Origin: Cercis canadensis
Taxonomy: Eukaryota; Streptophyta; Magnoliopsida; Fabales; Fabaceae
Length of the DNA stretch: 64,000 bases
NCBI GenBank assembly: GCA_003255065.1
Contig: QAOA01001100.1
Coordinates: 296,840-360,839, forward strand
Reading direction: 5' to 3'
The position numbers and the translations under genes are program-made. Positions within the stretch are counted from its first letter, which is position 1. Each line of letters begins with the position of its first letter. The notes beneath the pieces are model-generated. The model made no database searches and was not told where the DNA came from. It saw only the letters and a list, made by a program, of their open reading frames with translations. Positions 57,555-64,000 of the stretch are shown in pieces.

Positions 57555-60500
57555 TCATTGCTTACTTGCATCACTGCCTTTGAAGACCCATTGAGAACCT
57601 TTTGAGACACACAACTCATTCATGACCTGTAAAAGAAAAAGACATAACTTATGATAACAAATATTTAACTTAAACGACGATTTAATTTTCAAATGGTTTT
57701 GCAGCTCTTGTCATCTGATATGACGTTGAGACAGTTAGAGTTATATTTCCCCTTTATATGGCTATGAGAATGCAACATACATATTCAGATTTATTATATT
57801 ATTGAAAGCCATTGGTTTTGTTAGAAAGAAGCTACCAGTTTTAGTCATTTGCCCTCCTGAAAGCCAGTTTTAGGTTTATGAATTTTGCAAGAGTGCTTTC
57901 TTTTCTCCCTATAAATAAAACCCTTCGCCTTGTCCTCCTGGCTACTACCCCCAACAGCTATGGCATATCATGCACACACACAATACGGTCCTCATGTATT
58001 TCTTGTACTGGCTTTACAGTATCTGCCTATACACCTGTCAGTGAATAATTCTTATAAACCAACGCTCTAGATATGTTTATATAACATGACAGTACTGTCA
58101 TGATATAGGCTATTAATCAATAGTGGGGTTTGATTTTGAAAATAAGAGATCCATGGGAAGATATAGACGGTTGGTGTAACTATTAAGTCCCACATATGTA
58201 AGTTACACACGAAGTTCAACTAAGGCCCAAAAATGTAAGGTATAGTGAGCAAAGTGTTGTAATACAATCATTTCTCCTTCTCCAACAAAGTTGTAAGCAG
58301 TATAGCTGAACTAGAAAAAAAATTGGGAATTTTGGTGGAGGGCTGGAGGCAGGGGAACTAAATAATAATATGTTGCAGCAGCCTTATATATAAGACCAAG
58401 AGAAACTATTAAGAAGTTATGAAAATTGTAATACAGCATACCTTGCAATATTCACTTTTAGTGATCTCCCTTTTGAGTTTTATGCCAGCATCAAATATGT
58501 CACTCCTTTTCAGTTTGGTATTGGGTTTATTTTCGCGAAGCAACTTGATTACAACATCTCTGCAAGGGCCATAACACAACGAAGCATTATATAACATAAA
58601 TGGCTTTCACAAATTTATTCTTGAACCAATTGTGGTGTGAAAACATATATTTCCTTTTTTTTCCTCCATTTTCTTTTTATTTGGTGTGGGGGGCAGAAGG
58701 AACAACCTGAATGGATCATCCTGTGATGACTTTAATACATAGCAATCATGAATGTCGCATGCAACTTCACTTATGACAGCCTGCAGCTCTCCTGCTGGAC
58801 CATTTGCTGCAGCTACGAGCACTTCAGAATCTGCCTCTAGTTGAGAAGATTTATCAACTGCCATACCACGCAGCCCTAGGCATATCATTTGGAAGCTGCC
58901 ATGACAAAAGGAAAATGGCCTAATTCAGTAATCAGCCAAAGCAACAAGACCTCTGGAATTTGGGAATTAGGGTTTAATGACTTGGCATTAGGATTTACTA
59001 CTCCTAGTTGAATTAAGACTTCATTACGTATTTTGGAAAAGATCACTTAGACCTCAAGTCATATTTTCTTGTCCTAGTAAAATTAAGGATTTTGAGGTTG
59101 CCTACGATAAGGCCTAGTGTTTATGGTTTTTGGATAAAAGAATTTATTACGACAAGGAAGAAGGATAAAAGGAAAGGAGAACCAGAGATCCTGCTAAAAC
59201 AAATGGAAAAACAAAACCAAAGGAACTGGTACAATCAACTCAAAAGAGCTCTCCAATCCCTCTAAATATCTGTCCAAGAAACACCCTTAAAATACACATG
59301 GGCAGAGACCCATAATGAGGCAAAGAAAATAGTATTGTGTTTATGGTTTGCAATCTCATTTTAAAATTGATCAACAATATCTCAAAAGTTTTTCCAATTT
59401 GGCTCCTCAGGTCCAATTGTCTTGCATCATATTTACTCATTAAATGATCCATGCATATGTGGCACAATGACAAAAGTGAAGCATGGTGGAAACATGAAAA
59501 CCTCACAACAGCTACAAATACCTCTCTTTTCTCTAATGGATCATGTCAAGATGGGAACATGCAAAAATACAAGTTTCTATAACCATACCTGCAAACTTTG
59601 TTGATGTTAAGAAGTTTCTTGAGAGCACCAGGCAGAGCTTTTCGGCTATCATTTGCATTGGTCATCTTCCCAGCATGCACTTCACCAACACGCTTATCAG
59701 AATTCACTGATTGTCCAGGCTTACTGTTCAAACTATGCTTCGATGGAGCATTTTTACCAGATTCAACTTTTCGACCTTTATAAACAGCATTGAGTACCTT
59801 TGGTTCCATACGTTCAAAAACTTCTTGCTGTTTTGCGACAATATTTGAATAGTGTTCTATAAATGAGACATCGGGATGCTCTCTGAATTTCCAATAGACA
59901 GTTGGTTGTGCTCGTGCATTAGGTTTCCAATCCTCAGATCTTTCCTCACCAAATATATTCAGGAACTCCTTTATATAAGCAGCAAGATCACATTAAAAAT
60001 ACACTTGGGAAGACTCAAATTCAAATTCTTGCTAAATAAGAGTAAGGTATAATCTCTGGACAAAATTTGCTCACCAATTGGAAAATCTAGCAATGCAGTT
60101 TTCGCTGTCCATAGTCCTTGCACTAATCTTGCGTGTGCTCCAGGAATTGCGGTAGTTCATCCTCCGAGTACTCAGCAGCAAAGTGCTTAATAACACTAAA
60201 ACAATGGACGGGAGATCCCTATTAAAATAAGTTTTAATGTTTAATTAATAGCACATAAAACTAACTGGAAAGTTATTCAGCAGTATTGTAAGTGCACCAC
60301 CAAAATACACGTGTTTTTTCTCTCTTTTCTGTTTGACATTGCTAGAAGAGCTATTCTTCCAGAGAGACAGAAGAATGAAAATATCAAATTATTTGAAAAT
60401 TTGAAAAAAAAAAAAATGTTTAAACGAGAAATGGTTCTCATGCAGGTACTTCATAAATAGTTGGTGACACATGCAGACATACTGCCTATTTACCTGGTAA

Positions 60501-62259
60501 CAGCCTTGTAACATACAGATACTTTTTGCATTTAAACTAGAGGCTTTGATGTTTAAAATGTTTCGAATGAGGATTTTTGTGCACGCGTCAAGTTTATATG
60601 CTGAGAAAGATGTCTATCAATTGCTAAGAATTTATAGAACAAAAGCAGAATTGAATTATGAATAGGATGGATCAGCTAGACAAATAATGAAAGCAATCAA
60701 AATGTCAAGCATGGACATGAAAGATCCACAATTCTATTGGCTTTAAATGTTCCTTGGTCATAAACAGAACTGAATTTACTCAAAAGTCTCCAACTAAAAT
60801 GCAACAAACCTCAATGAGTAAGTTCTTAAGATGCTCTTCCAGGGGAAATAATAGCAGAGACCTGAAAATGCATCCATCCATAATAATTGGAATTACAAAT
60901 CCATTGCAATATTACTGGAGAAAACCAACAAAGCATTATAAGGCAAGTATATTACTGAGGAAATGCAGAAACAACAAGAAATATGCAGTACATAGATACA
61001 TCCATAAGAAGGCTGTGCACAATCAATATCAACTAGCATGCACGTCATATGTTGAATAGATACAGAAATATTAGAGGTATTCATTTTTTTGGGTTCTACG
61101 TTGTATCTGAAAAATGTTAAACCAGGAACTCTCAGGGTTCAGTGGACTTAACAATCTGGTTGAGGACAGATTGGTACAAGATGAGGATATAAGATCTGAA
61201 ATCTGGTAGCTTCTTGACATCTTGAGATTTATACAAGATGATGATTAGAGATGCAGAAGAGGAGAAAGGAGAAAAAGAACATGAGAAAAAAGAAAAGGGA
61301 GGAAAGAATGCGTTTGAAGGTAAAGGAGAAAAAAGTGTACATGTGGATGCATGCACATCGCATAACAGCTTTGATGCCAGACACAATTAATCAGAACCAG
61401 AAGCAAAAAGATGAATAAGCTGATATTAAAGGAAGACCATACCTTACAGAAGGAACCTTGCGTTTAATGTTGTTACTCACTCCAGGACACAGTGAAGTAA
61501 GATAGTCATACCTTTAAATCATAGAAAGAATTTTAGACAACAAACACATTTACAGCTAGAAATAAGAGACATAGTTCAAAGGGTATGTATCCATGCGGGC
61601 TCATAGGAAAGTTTATAGAAGAACTTTCTTGTGACACCATTTGCTGCAAATATCTAGAGGAGATATCACTGTTAGAGCTAAGGTACTTGAGAGGAATCCA
61701 GTACTGAAAAAGACAATGAGAAAGCAACTAATTAGAGAACAGGATAAAAAGATCTAATAATAATAATAATAATCATGATGATGAGAAACAAAATTATCAT
61801 TATAGAACTCAATGCAGAAAAAACAAAATCTACGAAATCAGTTTATATTCAACTCAGAGGAGAACATGCTTTTTATATGTAGATTAAAAGTATTTGATGA
61901 TCTATCTCATGCGATTAGCAAAAACTTAACAGTATAATGTGACATGGAACCACACACATCTCCAACAAAGATTACTGAGGCTCCATTTGTTACATTGACA
62001 ATATCAGTTGACAACTAACATCTTTGTAAAGAGGGGCACCAGACATGAAAATGATTTTTTTTTTGGAGGGTTCATTTAGATGTCAAATGAAACCCACCAG
62101 CAAACAGGACTGCTATATATGATTATTATAATTTAAAATTAAAGAACTCTCATTGTAACCAAAAAAGGACTGTTGTGCATGAATTATATTACAGCTTCAA
62201 TACTGTCATACCTCATCGCCATCACCTTTTTGCGCAACTGAAAAGTCTATCGAGTTAGT
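57555..62259 (-). CDS. RNA polymerase III subunit RPC5 (SIN-like family), 5' part not seen
   Basis: I assembled exons by splice sites and family resemblance: 62212-62259, about 61567-61703 (YWIPLKYL, SSRYLQQMV, FPMSPHGYI), 61443-61511 (YDYLTSLCPG), 60810-60861 (LLLFPLEEHLKNLL), 59589-60218 (GSPVHCFSVIKHFAAEYS, RLVQGLWTAKTALL, WKFREHPDVSFIEHYSNIV), 58707-58895 (SFQMICLGLRGMAV, LVAAANGPAGELQAVISEVA), 58442-58559 (DVVIKLLRENKP, IKLKREITKSEYCK) and 57555-57626 (VMNELCVSKGSQWVFKG). RPC5 is a Pol III subunit that acts in the nucleus. Phases agree at most joins. The 59589-60218 exon needs two frame changes (near 60135 and 59995). The donor of the 61567-61703 exon is unclear. Earlier exons are probably beyond 64000. 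Confidence 0.8.
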
Positions 62260-64000
62260 CTAAAAGAAAAAAAAAAAAAAAAAAAAACAATTAACCAATT
62301 GGTTATTACTGAATATTCTTGAATGAAAAATACAGAGAAGCAAACAAATCAAAAGTAAGACTTCAAAGTAAATATGCAGCAACCCTATGATAAAACAGCT
62401 TGCAATTGAGCCCTTTAATGAGCTACCACAATGTTTCTTGAATTTTAAGTATATTTTGCATAAAAGTCAATTACATGGTAAATATTGAACTGAGCACTTT
62501 CTGAAACAATATGTCCAAAGTTCCTATGAAGTATATAACACCAAGCAAACACCCTTATGAAGGATTTATCAATTCTACATTTATTTCCTGCAAAGCAAGT
62601 CCAACTTTGATATTGTTATACACAGTGTGCACTTATATTATTAAATATTACACTCTAAATAATGAAAATTGGTGTCCTCTGCCTACTTAAGAGAGATCTC
62701 ATCACAACTTAAGTTTCTAGGATAGTTGGTTTCCTGACTGGTGGCAAAGCCTCATTGACCAAGTGGTAAATTTTTCTTGTAACAGATACTTTCTGGCAAT
62801 GACACCATATCCAATAAATCAGAATCATGGTCCTCATTTTCACTTACAATCGAAAAACTTCAATCTGAAATATTTCTAAAAGTGAAGCCTGAGCATAATT
62901 TACTTCTTTCCATAATTAGCAACAAGAGGTATCACCATAACAGAACAAACTCTACAGCTTTCCTTTTCAATATCATTGTGATCGACCTAACCACATAGCC
63001 AAAAATGCTTCAGCCCAAGTTACTAGTAGTAGGTCTCTGTAGCCTTATATACCATAAAGCACAAGGTTTAGAAGAACAAGGAATAAAAGGAAAAACTAGA
63101 AGCAAAGAATAGATGTTAACAGTATGTCAGGCAAGGTTTTCATACCAAGAAAGTGTTTTTAACAAGCAAAATGCATTTTGCATATATTTTCTGCTGCTTT
63201 GCAATGTTCTAAGAATCAAGAGTGCTTTCTGAGAGTGAAAGAGCAGCGTTTTCAGCTTTTGGAATACAGGCAAAATTTTCACAAATCTAATTCAAGCACT
63301 TAACACACTACAGGTCCCCCAGTTGAACAAGAAAAAGATGAAGGAAAAAGAATCTGAAATCTTTGGTCACATATGAAGAATGTAACAACAATAACACTAA
63401 CACTGACCATATGTATCAAAATCTTGAGATGTATCAATTATCATGTACCAGGAACATTAAATACGCTAATAAACTTGCACATTCATTCGAATTTTAATCC
63501 CGTCCTCCATGCCTCATTTTTTGCACTAACAAACAACAATGATCAGGGAGGACTTGAAAAGTAATAAGGCATGAGATATTTTGTAGATGTGTTGCCCAGC
63601 CTACATGGATGAAGATAGTAAGTAGTATTCTGTTTGCTACTAATTCCAAAGAAGTAGCGCTCATATTATCAAGGCGCACTGGTAGAATTGGGGTCCTGGT
63701 GTCATCATTGCTCAGCATTTAATGTCTTTATCATTCTAACATACAACAAAAATACATAATTGTGAATCTGGTTTCAGTGACAATTAGTATAGTGACTTCA
63801 GAGCATCTTTTGATTAACATCCTAAGGATTTGAGGAGATTGCACAAAATAGATGAGAAGAGACATCCATATGAGATTCAATAATTTTTTTCTTTTTTCCT
63901 TTTAAATGGAGATTGCAACAACTTACTTCCTCACTAAGAATGCCAAATTCTGCATAAAAGTAACTTGAACCTTGTGTACAAAACAGAAATTAAAGAGCTA
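62260..64000. other. Probable RPC5 intron or upstream sequence
   Basis: A 26-base A-rich run (about 62262-62287) forms the pyrimidine tract of the acceptor at 62259 on the minus strand. I could not recognise the N-terminal RPC5 exons here. Short frames such as 63494-63718 have no supporting domain. Confidence 0.4.

Noticed and set aside
1-64000. CRISPR arrays, rRNA or tRNA genes
   Set aside because: None seen. Repeats present are large duplicated blocks, simple repeats and transposon ends.

Overview
The window looks like nuclear DNA of a flowering plant, most likely a eudicot. The genes have GT-AG introns, the intergenic DNA is AT-rich, and the families present are F-box proteins with an F-box-associated domain, a phytocystatin, a plant-type RNA polymerase III subunit RPC5 and typical plant transposons. 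I cannot name the species. All calls come from reading the sequence; no database search was run.

Left edge (1-5030): the 3' part of a broken Ty3/gypsy element that carries a reverse-oriented reading frame, an LTR-like block, a 5'-truncated LINE tail ending in poly(A), then AT-rich DNA in which I see no gene.

Core (about 5030-57550): a tandem array of one composite unit. In left-to-right order the unit holds a 3' flank of about 2.2 kb, an intronless F-box gene on the minus strand, about 2.7 kb of spacer, a two-exon cystatin gene on the plus strand, a spacer, and the last exon of RPC5 on the minus strand. Six F-box bodies are visible: two pseudogenes (5488-8195, 11869-13035), three intact and almost identical genes (24630-25808, 28553-29731, 50665-51843) and one 97-base stub (38379-38475). 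Three cystatin loci are visible; only the rightmost (54619-55136) is intact. Two orphan copies of the last RPC5 exon lie at 35284-35355 and 46198-46269.

A Mutator-like transposon (MULE) inserted into one unit between the cystatin and the RPC5 exon. A full-length copy (38513-45596) has terminal inverted repeats of about 350 bp and a 9-bp target duplication. A second copy (18768-22344) is cut short and has the same insertion site, so it was copied by segmental duplication rather than by transposition. The empty site survives in another unit at 34686-34694. A PIF/Harbinger-like element sits inside the last codons of the oldest F-box pseudogene.

Right edge (57555-62259 and beyond): the gene for RNA polymerase III subunit RPC5 on the minus strand, with its 5' exons outside or not recognised in the window. 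It appears to be the single-copy anchor from which the duplicated last exons came.

Assembly quality matters here. There are two N gaps (8620-9600, 52643-52689) and three single-N joins (3991, 15903, 17692). At each single N the sequence on the right repeats the sequence on the left, which points to overlapping contig ends that were not merged. The doubled first exon of cystatin copy 1 is probably such an artefact.
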